Origin: JAKFWF01 sp963732635
GTDB lineage: Bacteria > Pseudomonadota > Alphaproteobacteria > Rhizobiales > Hyphomicrobiaceae
Assembly (NCBI GenBank): GCA_963732635.1
Contig: CAVTAL010000019.1
Span: forward strand, 124,001 to 188,000
Direction of reading: 5' to 3'
Length of the DNA: 64,000 nt
The notes under the pieces: model-generated
What the model was told of the DNA's origin: nothing
Seen by the model: the letters and a program-made list of their open reading frames with translations, nothing else
Database searches by the model: none
Program-made: the position numbers and the translations under genes
Part shown: piece after piece, positions 17,644-26,613 of the stretch
Position numbering within the stretch: position 1 is the stretch's first letter
How the letters are laid out: every line of letters starts with the position of its first letter

Positions 17644-19230
17644 ATGCAGCACTTCGCCAACCTGCTGGATCGCCTCGTCTATACGCCCGGGCGCAACGCC
17701 AAGCTGCGGTTGATGGCCGAGTATTTCCGCACGACGCCCGATCCCGATCGCGGTTGGGCATTGGCGGCGCTAACCGATAACTTGCCGTTCAGCTTTTCGG
17801 TTCGCCGGACGCTGACCGACATGGTCGGCCAACGCTTCGACCCCGAACTCTACCGGATGTCGCGCGACTATGTCGGCGATACCGCAGAAACCGTCGCGTT
17901 GTTGTGGCCTGAACCGCTGAATGCCGACATCCCGCCGCGCCTCTGCGAGGTGATCGACGAACTGGTTCTGATCGACGGCCGTTTACTGGGCGCGCGATTG
18001 GAAAAATGGCTCGACACCCTCGATGCCAATGCGCGCTGGGCGCTGCTGAAGTTGCTGACTGGCGGTTTGCGGGTCGGCGTATCGGCGAGGCTCGCCAAGA
18101 CCGCGCTCGCGGAAATGGGCGGCCGCGACATCGACGCCATCGAGGAGATCTGGCACGGGCTCGCGGCGCCCTATACGTCCCTATTTGCTTGGCTCGACGG
18201 TCGGGGCGAGCAGCCCGATGTTGCCGGTGCGCCGGTATTCAGGCCGCTGATGCTGGCGCACCCAATCGAGGACGCGGATCTCGCCGCCCTCAATGCAGGC
18301 GAGGTCGCCGCCGAATGGAAATGGGATGGCATCCGGGTGCAGATCGCGGCTGGTCGAGGGGAAGTCCGGCTCTATTCGCGGACCGGTGACGACATCGGCC
18401 GGAGCTTCCCCGAAATCGTGCGGGGAGTAGGCTTCGACGGCGTACTCGACGGCGAGCTGCTGATTAAGCGAGACGATACGATCGCGCCGTTCAACGATCT
18501 GCAGCAGCGGCTCAATCGCAAGACCGTGACCAAACGTATGATCGAGCAGTATCCGGCACACATCAGGCTCTATGATGCTCTGGTGCTCGGCAGCGACGAT
18601 CTGCGCGCGCTACCGTTCCGCCAGCGTCGCGGTCGGCTCGAAGCCTGGTTTGCGGCAACGCGGCCGGCGGTGATGGATGTTTCTCCGTTGGTGTCCTTCA
18701 CGACCAAGCAGGAACTGGAGGCAATCTGGGGTGGTACGCGCGGCATCGGCATCGAGGGCTTGATGCTGAAGCGCTGGGACAGCACGTATGTCGCCGGCCG
18801 GCCGCGCGGGCAGTGGTGGAAGTGGAAACGGTCGGCGCTGACCGTCGATTGCGTGTTGATGTACGCGCAGCGCGGCTCGGGCAAGCGGTCGTCCTACTAT
18901 TCCGACTACACCTTCGGAGCCTGGCGCGAGGACGCGGACGGGGTCCGCGAGTTGGTGCCGGTTGGCAAGGCCTACTCGGGCTTCACCGACGCCGAACTGC
19001 TGCGGCTCGATCGCTGGGTGCGCGATCACACCATCGACCGGTTCGGGCCGGTGCGCTCGGTTACCCACGAACTGGTGCTCGAAATTGCCTTCGATGCGGT
19101 GCAACGCTCAGCCCGCCACAAGTCCGGTGTCGCCATGCGTTTTCCGCGCGTGCACCGCATTCGCTGGGACAAGCCGGCCACCGAAGCCGATAGGTTGAGC
19201 ACGCTCGAAGGCATGATCGAGGTTGCCTGA
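17644..19230 (+). CDS. ATP-dependent DNA ligase, exonuclease-associated bacterial type
   Basis: This enzyme seals nicks through a ligase-adenylate on the Lys of the KxDG motif, here EWKWDGIRV with K226. Downstream nucleotidyltransferase motifs are visible: LYSRTGDD, VLDGELL, the EGLMLKRWDSTYVAG block and KWKR. Residues 1-190 form the alpha-helical DNA-binding domain, the middle third the adenylation domain, and the tail from about 400 the OB fold. At 528 residues it fits the bacterial ligase subgroup that travels with a metallo-beta-lactamase exonuclease, and often with a helicase and a phosphoesterase that are not adjacent here. It is probably a repair accessory to NAD-dependent LigA, not the replicative ligase. 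Confidence 0.93.
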   Translation: MQHFANLLDRLVYTPGRNAKLRLMAEYFRTTPDPDRGWALAALTDNLPFSFSVRRTLTDMVGQRFDPELYRMSRDYVGDTAETVALLWPEPLNADIPPRLCEVIDELVLIDGRLLGARLEKWLDTLDANARWALLKLLTGGLRVGVSARLAKTALAEMGGRDIDAIEEIWHGLAAPYTSLFAWLDGRGEQPDVAGAPVFRPLMLAHPIEDADLAALNAGEVAAEWKWDGIRVQIAAGRGEVRLYSRTGDDIGRSFPEIVRGVGFDGVLDGELLIKRDDTIAPFNDLQQRLNRKTVTKRMIEQYPAHIRLYDALVLGSDDLRALPFRQRRGRLEAWFAATRPAVMDVSPLVSFTTKQELEAIWGGTRGIGIEGLMLKRWDSTYVAGRPRGQWWKWKRSALTVDCVLMYAQRGSGKRSSYYSDYTFGAWREDADGVRELVPVGKAYSGFTDAELLRLDRWVRDHTIDRFGPVRSVTHELVLEIAFDAVQRSARHKSGVAMRFPRVHRIRWDKPATEADRLSTLEGMIEVA

Positions 19231-19275
19231 GTGCATCCTTGCAGCGCACATTTATCGCCATAATCATGGTAAACA

Positions 19276-19303
19276 GTTGTTGCAGTGCGCAATATTGCGG
19301 CGC
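19276..19303. promoter_or_regulatory. TGC/GCA palindromic cluster upstream of the phasin gene
   Basis: The stretch around 19276-19303 has TTGTTGCAG, TGCGCA, GCAATATTGC and GCGGCGCA, overlapping palindromes rich in TGC and GCA. PHA regulators of the PhaR type bind TGC-rich repeats upstream of phasin genes in alphaproteobacteria. The site lies 110-140 bases before the phasin start. The assignment is inference from motif style and position. Confidence 0.3.
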
Positions 19304-19413
19304 ACATATCACGCTCTAGAGTTGTCCGGGGTAAAGTGCGGAGCAGTCCCCGAACGTTGTGCGAGCTGGCAAAAATGCTCCCTGTCGTCGGTTGCGTCAC
19401 AGGAGGTTCGACA

Positions 19414-19932
19414 ATGCAGCAAGGTCAGGACGGAATTTTCAAGTTGCCGTTGATGATGTGGTCGCCGTTGTTTTGGTTCGGCGGTCAATTCGGAGTGGCT
19501 GAACCGGCGAAATCGGAAGCTGCCGCGACCAAGCCGGCGGCGACTGTCGCTCCGGTGCAGAGCGCGCTGAACGTCGGCAGCGGTGTCCTAAAGGCTAGCG
19601 CCCAGGCCAACAGCGAAGTGCTTGGTCTGATGACGCGGCGGTCGAAGGCGATGTTGGCGCTCTCGGCCGAAGCGGCCAAGTGCCGGACGCCGCAGGATCT
19701 GGTCGGTCTGCAGATGCAGTACTGGCAGACGGCGATCCAGCAGTACAGCGAAGCGACGCGTCGGATCGCGGCGGCCTGGAACATCGCGTTGCCGCCGATG
19801 CAGGCCGCTGCCAACAGCGCCGGGGCGACGCCACAGCGCGATCGCCTGACCTTCGCGGAACCTGAAGCAGCCGCCATCGGCGTTACATCGCAGCCGGTTC
19901 GGACCCAAGGCGACCGGCGTTCGGCCGCCTGA
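19414..19932 (+). CDS. Phasin-family protein
   Basis: Phasins coat polyhydroxyalkanoate granules. This 172-residue protein has an Ala-rich central and C-terminal helical region typical of the family (SALNVGSGVLKASAQANSEV, then ALSAEAAKCRTPQDLVGLQM, YWQTAIQQYSEATRR). It has no signal peptide. ATG 19414 follows a near-perfect AGGAGG site, so the longer in-frame start at 19285 is unlikely. The N-terminal LPLMMWSPLFWFGG segment is aromatic and could be the granule-contacting part. No PHA synthase gene is in the window. It is followed by the rhodanese gene 51 bases downstream. Confidence 0.75.
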   Translation: MQQGQDGIFKLPLMMWSPLFWFGGQFGVAEPAKSEAAATKPAATVAPVQSALNVGSGVLKASAQANSEVLGLMTRRSKAMLALSAEAAKCRTPQDLVGLQMQYWQTAIQQYSEATRRIAAAWNIALPPMQAAANSAGATPQRDRLTFAEPEAAAIGVTSQPVRTQGDRRSAA

Positions 19933-19983
19933 AATTTGCGTCGCCTGAAACGACTGTAGACACGGCCGGCGTGACGGTATTGC

Positions 19984-20511
19984 ATGTCCGGCGTGATGAT
20001 CTTGCGACTATTGCTGTGGAGCGTCGGGCAGGGCCCCTGGGTGTGGCCCGACCGTGGCCGCAATCCCTTGGTGCTGGCCGAGCGCTACGTCGCCGGGCGG
20101 TTCCCGGTGATCGAGCACATCGATCCCGCCGCGCTTGCCGCCCGACTGGCCGCGACCGATGAGCGGATTGTGCTGTTCGACGTACGCGAAGCCGCCGAAT
20201 TCGCGATCAGCCACATTGCTGGTGCGGTGCGTGTCGATCCTGCCATGGATGCAAAGGCGTTCCAGCGTCAATATGGCGAACTTATCGAAGGTCGGGATGT
20301 AGTCGTGTATTGCGCGGTCGGATTGCGCAGCAGTCGTCTTGGCCTGCGGCTGGTGGATGCGGTCGTGAACCTCGGCGGAGGGCGCGTCATCAATCTGAGC
20401 GGTGGGATTTTTCGCTGGTCCAACGAGCAGCGTCCGCTGGTTGATCGCAATGGCTCGACCCGAGCCGTGCATTCATACGACGCGTTCTGGTCGCGCTTTT
20501 TGCTACCTTAG
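19984..20511 (+). CDS. Rhodanese-like domain protein
   Basis: A single rhodanese domain occupies residues 45-160. It begins with the FDVREAAEF block and holds the active-site loop CAVGLRS with Cys110, as in active sulfurtransferases, so persulfide chemistry is plausible. The N-terminal 35 residues (MSGVMILRLLLWSVGQGPW) are hydrophobic at first and may anchor or export the protein. Length is 175 residues. The start is ATG 19984 without a strong binding site. Two hairpins follow the stop (20536-20576). The sulfur donor and acceptor are unknown. Confidence 0.85.
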   Translation: MSGVMILRLLLWSVGQGPWVWPDRGRNPLVLAERYVAGRFPVIEHIDPAALAARLAATDERIVLFDVREAAEFAISHIAGAVRVDPAMDAKAFQRQYGELIEGRDVVVYCAVGLRSSRLGLRLVDAVVNLGGGRVINLSGGIFRWSNEQRPLVDRNGSTRAVHSYDAFWSRFLLP

Positions 20512-20535
20512 ACTAACCAAACGGACACGACATAA

Positions 20536-20576
20536 CCCGTGAGACGGGATGGCTCGACCCAGGTCATCACCTGGGT
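20536..20576 (+). terminator. Two tandem hairpins after the rhodanese gene
   Basis: CCCGT/ACGGG with a 3-base loop (20536-20548) is followed 8 bases later by ACCCAGGT/ACCTGGGT with a CATC loop (20557-20576). Both stems are perfect. A TTCTTTT run occurs only at about 20604-20610, too distant for a textbook intrinsic terminator. They may end the rhodanese transcript or structure the leader of the next gene. Confidence 0.4.
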
Positions 20577-20628
20577 ATCAATGTGAACAAATGTTCGCTA
20601 TATGTTCTTTTAATGAGGTAGGTACACG

Positions 20629-20916
20629 ATGGATTTCAAGGCCGAGATCGACGACTTGAAGCGCCGTGTTGGCGATCTCGAAGGCGCGGTGAATGTGTTG
20701 TCGGGCCGCTTCGGCAGCGTTGGGCCAGAATTGCAGGACGTCAAGCGTCAAAGCCGGGAAGGGTTTGATCGTGTTGGCGTGGCGCTTGATCGGGTGGTGG
20801 CGCGCCTCGACACGATGAACACGCAGGTTTGGAGTCTGCGAGACGATCTGCCCTCGCTGATTGGGCAACTGCTGCTCAAGACGAGCCTGCGCCCCGATGA
20901 CCGGGGGCCGGATTGA
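20629..20916 (+). CDS. Small coiled-coil protein
   Basis: This 95-residue acidic/basic protein is predicted to be mostly one long amphipathic helix. Residues 1-65 show a heptad pattern (AEIDDLKRRVGDLEGAVNVL, then VGVALDRVVARLDTMNTQV) typical of a dimeric or trimeric coiled coil. There is no signal peptide, no Cys and no recognised domain. The start ATG 20629 follows GAGGTAGG, a convincing binding site. It is not recognised as a named family. A leader with two hairpins precedes it. A structural or regulatory adaptor is possible, but no function is claimed. Confidence 0.65.
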   Translation: MDFKAEIDDLKRRVGDLEGAVNVLSGRFGSVGPELQDVKRQSREGFDRVGVALDRVVARLDTMNTQVWSLRDDLPSLIGQLLLKTSLRPDDRGPD

Positions 20917-21064
20917 CCGCCGAACGGCGCCACGCGCCTTGCCGGCATGCAAGCGACGCATGTGACCACCTTGTCGGCTAGGTGGGTCGGCGCTTGCGCC
21001 GCGCGCCGGAATGTCGGATCTGTGACGCCAGCGATTGAACGAGTAGTCACCTGAGGATTCCGCC

Positions 21065-22273
21065 ATGCAAGAGAAAGTCGCAGCCAAGCCGTCGCGCGCG
21101 CAGTTCGCCTGGGATGACGCTTTCCTGCTCGAGGACCAGCTCTCCGACGACGAGCGCATGATCCGCGACACCGCGCGCGATTACTGCCAGTCGAAGCTGA
21201 TGCCGCGCATCATCGAGGCCTACGCCAAGGAAAAGACCGACCGCGAGATCTTCACTGAGATGGGTGCGCTCGGTCTGCTCGGCATGACGATCCCGGAGAA
21301 GTACGGCTGCGCCGGCGCCAACTACGTGTCCTACGGTCTCGTCGCGCGCGAGGTCGAGCGCGTCGATAGCGGATACCGCTCGATGAACTCGGTGCAGTCG
21401 TCGCTGGTCATGCATCCGATCTACGCCTACGGCTCGGAGGCGCAGCGCATGAAGTATCTGCCCAAGCTCGCCACCGGCGAGTGGGTCGGCTGCTTCGGCC
21501 TCACCGAAGCCGACGCCGGCTCCGATCCCGCCGGCATGAAGACCAAGGCCGAGAAGGTCGCGGACGGTTATCGCATCTCCGGCACCAAGATGTGGATCTC
21601 GAACGCACCGATCGCCGACGTATTCGTGGTGTGGGCGAAGTCGGCCGCGCATGACAACGAGATCCGCGGGTTCGTTCTGGAAAAGGGCATGAAGGGTCTT
21701 TCCGCACCGAAGATCGAGGGCAAGCTGTCGCTGCGCGCCTCGATCACCGGCGAGATCGTGATGGACGGCGTGGTCGTCAGCGAGGATCACCTGCTGCCGA
21801 ACGTGTCGGGCCTCAAGGGACCGTTCGGCTGCCTCAATCGCGCCCGCTACGGCATTTCCTGGGGTGCGATGGGTGCCGCCGAGGACTGCTTCATCCGCGC
21901 CCGCCAATACACCCTCGACCGCAAGCAGTTCGGCCGGCCGTTGGCCAACACCCAGTTGGTGCAGAAGAAGCTCGCCGACATGATGACCGAGATCAGCCTC
22001 GGTCTGCAGGGTTCGCTTCGGGTCGGCCGGCTGATGGACGAGGGCCGTGCCGCGCCGGAGATGATCTCGATCGTCAAGCGCAACAACTGCGGCAAGGCGC
22101 TCGACATCGCCCGTGTCGCCCGCGACATGCACGGCGGCAACGGCATCGCCCAGGAATTCCACGTCATGCGCCACTCGCAGAACCTGGAAACCGTCAACAC
22201 CTACGAAGGCGCGCATGATGTGCACGCGCTGATCCTCGGCCGCGCGATCACGGGATTGCAGGCGTTTTTCTGA
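21065..22273 (+). CDS. gcdH: Glutaryl-CoA dehydrogenase
   Basis: This FAD enzyme of the acyl-CoA dehydrogenase family oxidises and decarboxylates glutaryl-CoA to crotonyl-CoA in lysine, tryptophan and aromatic breakdown. The 402-residue protein shows the flavin and substrate signature GCFGLTEADAGSDP, WISNAP, and LNRARYGISWGAMG. The catalytic Glu lies in NTYEGAHDVHAL near residue 387, positioned as in GcdH. The substrate-binding Arg expected in GcdH is consistent with the RARYGI segment. Length is normal. It is a single-gene unit starting at ATG 21065. The 504-codon open frame on the other strand is a high-GC shadow. Confidence 0.95.
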   Translation: MQEKVAAKPSRAQFAWDDAFLLEDQLSDDERMIRDTARDYCQSKLMPRIIEAYAKEKTDREIFTEMGALGLLGMTIPEKYGCAGANYVSYGLVAREVERVDSGYRSMNSVQSSLVMHPIYAYGSEAQRMKYLPKLATGEWVGCFGLTEADAGSDPAGMKTKAEKVADGYRISGTKMWISNAPIADVFVVWAKSAAHDNEIRGFVLEKGMKGLSAPKIEGKLSLRASITGEIVMDGVVVSEDHLLPNVSGLKGPFGCLNRARYGISWGAMGAAEDCFIRARQYTLDRKQFGRPLANTQLVQKKLADMMTEISLGLQGSLRVGRLMDEGRAAPEMISIVKRNNCGKALDIARVARDMHGGNGIAQEFHVMRHSQNLETVNTYEGAHDVHALILGRAITGLQAFF

Positions 22274-22355
22274 AGGTTGCGGCGAGAGGTTTGTCCAATT
22301 GACCGTTTGGTAGGCCGCCCGATAGGGCCTGTACAAACCGACACTAGGAGTTGCC

Positions 22356-22694
22356 ATGCGATCGCCAGTCATCTTCTGTGCTGCAATTGCGCTACTTATG
22401 TCCGCCTGCGGGAAGGAGCTTCTGGAGTTCCAGAAGCCCGGCGTTTCGCGAACCGCCATGCTGAAGGACGACGAAAAGTGCTGGGCTGAAGCGCACCGGA
22501 AAAAAGGACTTATGACGGAGGCAGAGAAGTCGAAAAACGTCGTCGAGGGCGCCGTGACCATGGGCGTACTCGGGGTGGTCGGGGCCGCCGCGGTGAACGC
22601 AGGCGCCGACGATCCGCGTGGCGCGCACTACAGGCTGGACTATAACAATTGCATGCGCGAAAAGGGCTACGGCCTCGGAATGGCCCAAAATTAG
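22356..22694 (+). CDS. Small lipoprotein with a glycine-zipper-like segment
   Basis: This 112-residue protein starts with MRSPVIFCAAIALLMSAC, a short signal ending in a good lipobox (LMSAC), so it should be lipid-anchored. The mature part carries a hydrophobic Gly/Val/Ala segment (VTMGVLGVVGAAAVNAG) and a pair of late Cys (KCWAE and NNCMREKGY) that could form a disulfide. AGGAG stands before ATG 22356. The family is not recognised. It lies between gcdH and the DUF2200 gene with no clear functional link. Confidence 0.7.
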   Translation: MRSPVIFCAAIALLMSACGKELLEFQKPGVSRTAMLKDDEKCWAEAHRKKGLMTEAEKSKNVVEGAVTMGVLGVVGAAAVNAGADDPRGAHYRLDYNNCMREKGYGLGMAQN

Positions 22695-22738
22695 CGATGT
22701 AGCAAAGGCCGCAGTTGTGGCGAGGTGCGTGCCAAGCT

Positions 22739-23092
22739 TCACGGTTTGCGCAGGATCTTCTCCATTGCCTGGCCCTTCGCCAGTTCGTCGATCAGTTTGT
22801 CGAGGTAGCGGATCTCGCGCATCGTCGGCTCCTCGACTTCCTCGACGCGAACGCCGCAGACGACGCCCTTGATCAAGGCGCGCGCCGGATTGGGCGCGGG
22901 AGCATCGGCAAAGAAGGTTTCAAAGTCGGTCGACTTCTTCAATTGAATATCCAGTTCCTTCGGTCCATAGCCCGTCAACCAGAAGATCACTTGGTCGACC
23001 TCGCATTTTGTCCGTCCTTTCTTCTCAGCCTTCGCAACGTAGTGCGGATAGACGCTTGCGAAGCTCGTTGTGTAGATTCGGTGTTTCGCCAT
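22739..23092 (-). CDS. DUF2200 family protein
   Basis: The 117-residue protein opens MAKHRIYTTSFASVYPHYV and continues with a VDQVIFWLTGYGPKEL block and a C-terminal MREIRYLDKLIDELAKG helix. This is the complete pattern of DUF2200, a small cytoplasmic family of unknown function found across bacteria. The length is typical. ATG 23092 is preferred to the upstream start at 23119, which would add nine unconserved residues. It is convergent with the small lipoprotein gene and divergent from the substrate-binding protein gene at 23272. Confidence 0.85.
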   Translation of the reverse strand: MAKHRIYTTSFASVYPHYVAKAEKKGRTKCEVDQVIFWLTGYGPKELDIQLKKSTDFETFFADAPAPNPARALIKGVVCGVRVEEVEEPTMREIRYLDKLIDELAKGQAMEKILRKP

Positions 23093-23271
23093 GGCTATTC
23101 TATACCCTGCTTGGTTCATTCACCTACTTCATGCCTGAATCGATCGATGGTGCCAGGCACGTCATCGACGAACACAAAAGCCGCAGTCAATCTTGCCACC
23201 CTGTCACTACCCAATGCTAAGCTCCCACACGTCACCTGGCAAAAAGCCGGGACGCATAGGGAGGATGCACG

Positions 23272-24276
23272 ATGGTTCGTTTAATTGCGGTCGCGTGGCT
23301 GGCGCTGCTCGGTGCTATGCCACTCGCCACCAACGCCCGCGCCGAAGTCGCCGAAGTCAAACTCGTCGCCCAGAACGGCACCAACTACCTGCCGCTGTTC
23401 GTCATGCAGGGCCAGAAGCTGGTCGAAAAGCATCTGGCGACCAAGGGGCTTGGCGCCACCACCGTTACCTGGGCTCGGCTATCGAGCCCGGCCGCGATCG
23501 TTGATTCATTCCTGGCCGGCGCGGTGCATTTCGCTGGCCAAGGCGTGCCTTCCACCGCGCTGCTGTGGGACCGCACGCGCAATGGCATCGGTGCCAAGGC
23601 GGTGTCGGCGCTGGTCAGTTCCAACATCTGGCTGATGACCCGCAAGCCCGAACTCAAGACTATCCGCGATTTGACCGAAAAGGACCGCATCGCGCTGCCG
23701 TCGATCAAATCTTCGGCGCAGGCGCTATTCCTGTGGTCGGCGGCGGAAAAGGAATTCGGAGCCGGCCAGTGGGGCAAGCTCGACCACCTGGCGGTTTCGT
23801 TGCCGCACCCCGATGCGATGACCGCTGTACTCAATCCCGGCAGCGAGATCACGGTGCATGCGGCGACCTCGCCGTTCGCCGACATGGAAAAGAAGGCCGG
23901 GCTGCATGCGATCACCGATGTGTTCGCGGTCGAAGGCGGGCCGGTGACGTCGCTGAATTTTGTGTCGACCGAGCAGTTCCGCGCAGGCAACCCCGTGACT
24001 TTTGCGGCGGTTGTCGCAGCCTTCGATGAAGCAATCGAATGGATCAACGCCGACAAGAAGCGCGCGGCACAGTTCTATCTCGACATGTCGAAAGAGAAGA
24101 TGTCGCTTGAGGATCTGACTGCGATCATCGATTCACCCGACTACGTGTACGGCCGGACGCCGCGTGGAATTGGCAAGGCCATGGAGATGCTGTTCAAGAC
24201 CGGCACTCTCAAGACCAAGCCGCAATCCTGGAAGGACATGTACTTCGCCGAGACGCATACGCTGCCGGGGAATTGA
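23272..24276 (+). CDS. Orphan ABC substrate-binding protein (NMT1/SsuA type)
   Basis: The protein has a signal peptide (LIAVAWLALLGAMPLATNARA, cleavage before EVAEVK) and about 310 mature residues with the two-lobe pattern of NMT1-like binding proteins. It is a clear relative of the binding protein at 7059: it shares the NYLPLFVMQGQKLVEKH opening, the AAEKEFGAG block and the KKRAAQFYLDMSKEKMS segment. No ATPase or permease adjoins it; the next gene is an unrelated convergent exporter. It may use the importer encoded at 8052-9741 or another transporter. GGAGG before ATG 23272 supports the start. Ligand unknown. Confidence 0.85.
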   Translation: MVRLIAVAWLALLGAMPLATNARAEVAEVKLVAQNGTNYLPLFVMQGQKLVEKHLATKGLGATTVTWARLSSPAAIVDSFLAGAVHFAGQGVPSTALLWDRTRNGIGAKAVSALVSSNIWLMTRKPELKTIRDLTEKDRIALPSIKSSAQALFLWSAAEKEFGAGQWGKLDHLAVSLPHPDAMTAVLNPGSEITVHAATSPFADMEKKAGLHAITDVFAVEGGPVTSLNFVSTEQFRAGNPVTFAAVVAAFDEAIEWINADKKRAAQFYLDMSKEKMSLEDLTAIIDSPDYVYGRTPRGIGKAMEMLFKTGTLKTKPQSWKDMYFAETHTLPGN

Positions 24277-24440
24277 GGGTAACTGGATGTGGGGACGGCT
24301 GCCGGCCTCCGCAACCGTTCCCGATTTCGTTGTTGACCATGGCTTCGTTCAACGCTTCTCATTTTCCGTGCGTCATCGATATGACCGGCGCTGATCCGCT
24401 CAGCCGCCACCGATAGCAGTTCCGTTCAGTGCCGTTAGTC

Positions 24441-26338
24441 CTACTCCGCCGCAGCCTTCTCGCCCGCCTCTTCCTTCGCCAGGAACCCGCCGCTCTGGCG
24501 CGCCCACAGCTCGGCATAGAGCCCGCCCTTGGCGACCAACGTCCGGCGTGCGTGCCGTCTTCGACGATGGCACCCTTGTCGAGGATGATCAGCCGGTCCA
24601 TGGCGGCGATGGTCGACAAGCGGTGGGCGATGGCGATCACGGTCTTACCGGCCATCAGGTTCTGGAACTGCTCCTGGATGGCGCCTTCGACTTCGCTATC
24701 GAGGGCGCTGGTGGCCTCGTCCAAAATCAATATCGGTGCGTCCTTCAGCAGCACGCGCGCGATGGCAATGCGCTGCCGTTGGCCGCCCGATAGCTTCACG
24801 CCGCGCTCGCCGACATGCGCCGCATACCCCTTGCGGCCTTTCTGATCTTCGAGACCCAAAATGAACTCGTGCGCCTGCGCCCGCTTTGCCGCTGCAATGG
24901 CCGCCTCCTCGCCAGCCTCCGGTTTGCCATAGAGAATGTTGTCGAGCACCGAGCGATGCAGCAGCGAGGTGTCCTGCGTCACCATGCCGATCTGCGCCCG
25001 CAAGCTGTCTTGCGTCACGCCCGCGATATCCTTGCCGTCGATCAGTATGCGGCCGCCTTCGAGATCGTAGAAGCGCAAGAGCAGGTTCACGAGCGTTGAC
25101 TTGCCGGCGCCCGAACGACCGACCAATCCGACCTTCTCGCCAGGTTTGATCACAAGCGACAATTTCTCGATCACGCTGCCGCGCACTTCCTTGGCGCGGG
25201 TGACGCGGCCATAGTGGAAGGCGACATTATCAAACCGAATCTCGGCTTGTCGCACCACCAGTTCAGGGGCTTGCGGCTTGTCGACCACGCCATGCGGCCG
25301 CGAAATCGCCAGCATGCTCTCCTGCACCACGCCGATGTTGTCGAAGATGCCGGCCAGCGTCCACATGAACCAGCCCGACATGTTCATCAGCCGGATAATA
25401 AGTCCGGTCACCAGCGCGATGGCGCCGACCGTCACATGCCCCTTGGTCCACAGCCAGATCGCCAACCACGTCGTCACCACCAAAACGAAGCCATTCAGCG
25501 TCCACAGCACCACCTCCATGATAGAGTTGAGCCGGAGCTGCTGCTTGTAGCGATCGAGGAACTCGGTGAAGGCGCCTTCGGCATAGGCGTCCTCGCGGTC
25601 GGTGTGGGCGAACAGTTTGACGGTCGCCATGTTGGTGTAGCTATCGACGATGCGGCCCGTGAGCATCGAACGCGCTTCCGACATCTCGGCCGAGCGCTTC
25701 TCGATGCGCGGCACGAAATATTTAAGCGCGACGATGTACCCCGCCAGCCAGAACAGCAGCGGGATGGCAAGCCGCCAGTCGGCCTGGAAGAACAACAGCA
25801 GAGCGCCGATCCAGTGCACGACGACCCAGACCACGACGTCGCAGACATTGGCCGCCACGTCGCGCACGGCAGGCCCAAGCTGGATCACGCGGGTTGCCAC
25901 ACGGCCGGCGAAATCGTTCTGAAAATAGGCGAGGCTCTGGCGCAGCACGTAACGGTGCGCCAGCCACCGGATGCGGATGTTGACCGGCCCCTGGATCAAC
26001 TGCTGCTTGAACAGGTCCGCGAACGCCGACATCACCGGCCGCAGCACTAGCGCCAGGAAAGTCATCACCGTCAGCTCGACCCAGTGGTCGGCGAAGAATG
26101 TCTCCGGGCTCTTGGCGTCCTTCATCATGTCGACGATGCGGGCGACGAATGCCAGCACCGCAACCTCAAGGCCGGCGAGGATCAGTGTCGCGGTGGTCAG
26201 CAACGCGAACGCCCACCATACCGGGCGCAGGTAGTGCCAGAAGAAGGGCACCAATCTCTCCGGTGGGCGGGTGATCGGCTGATCACGCGCGAACGGATCA
26301 ATGCGCGTCTCGAACCAGATGAAAATGCGTTCCAGCAT
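24441..26338 (-). CDS. ABC transporter, fused permease and ATPase (exporter type), C-terminal frameshift
   Basis: This is an MsbA/LmrA-type half transporter. Residues about 30-330 carry six membrane helices and the remainder a nucleotide-binding domain. That domain has Walker A GRSGAGKST, signature LSGGQRQR, Walker B LILDEATSALD and the His switch IAHRLST. ATG 26338 begins the conserved part; the upstream frame start at 26452 is probably spurious. After VEDGTHA the frame slips near 24541-24548. One missing base (or two extra) would give TLVAKGGLYAELWARQSGG and an Ala/Glu-rich end stopping at 24441. As written the frame runs to 24359 with an Arg-rich tail. Core domains are intact. Substrate unknown. 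Confidence 0.87.
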
Positions 26339-26394
26339 GCGGGTATCAATAGCCTGTGTGTCGTCGTGTGTCGCGGGCCGGGTGAAAGCCGCTT

Positions 26395-26520
26395 TCCTCG
26401 CTCCGCCGCCCCTTCGGGGGAGAGGGAAGAGTCCGGATTTACCGCCGGCCATGGGTGACGGAGCAAGTGGCCGATCTTCACCTTGATCCTCTCCCCTTAA
26501 GCGCCAATTTGGCGCTAAGG
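26395..26520. repeat. Two palindromic elements between the ABC exporter and hemF
   Basis: A G/C palindrome CCCC-TTC-GGGG at 26409-26419 is followed by GGAGAGGGAAGAG, in the style of the short intergenic palindromes scattered through Hyphomicrobiales genomes. A second, AGCGCCAATTTGGCGCT, extends to CCTTA.../TAAGG over 26495-26520. The second could also work as a terminator or fold in the hemF leader. Membership of a repeat family needs whole-genome comparison. Confidence 0.4.
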
Positions 26521-26613
26521 CCTGAGGTTATTGGACCGTGCCATTTGTCCCAATCAGCAGGGTCGTCTAGAACCCTACCACGACCAAACCATGACCGCAC
26601 GAAAGCGTTCCCG

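Noticed and set aside
21047..22561. 504-codon open frame on the minus strand
   Set aside because: It is fully antisense to gcdH, which has all family motifs; long antisense frames are common in high-GC DNA. Its Asp/His/Val-rich translation matches nothing recognised.
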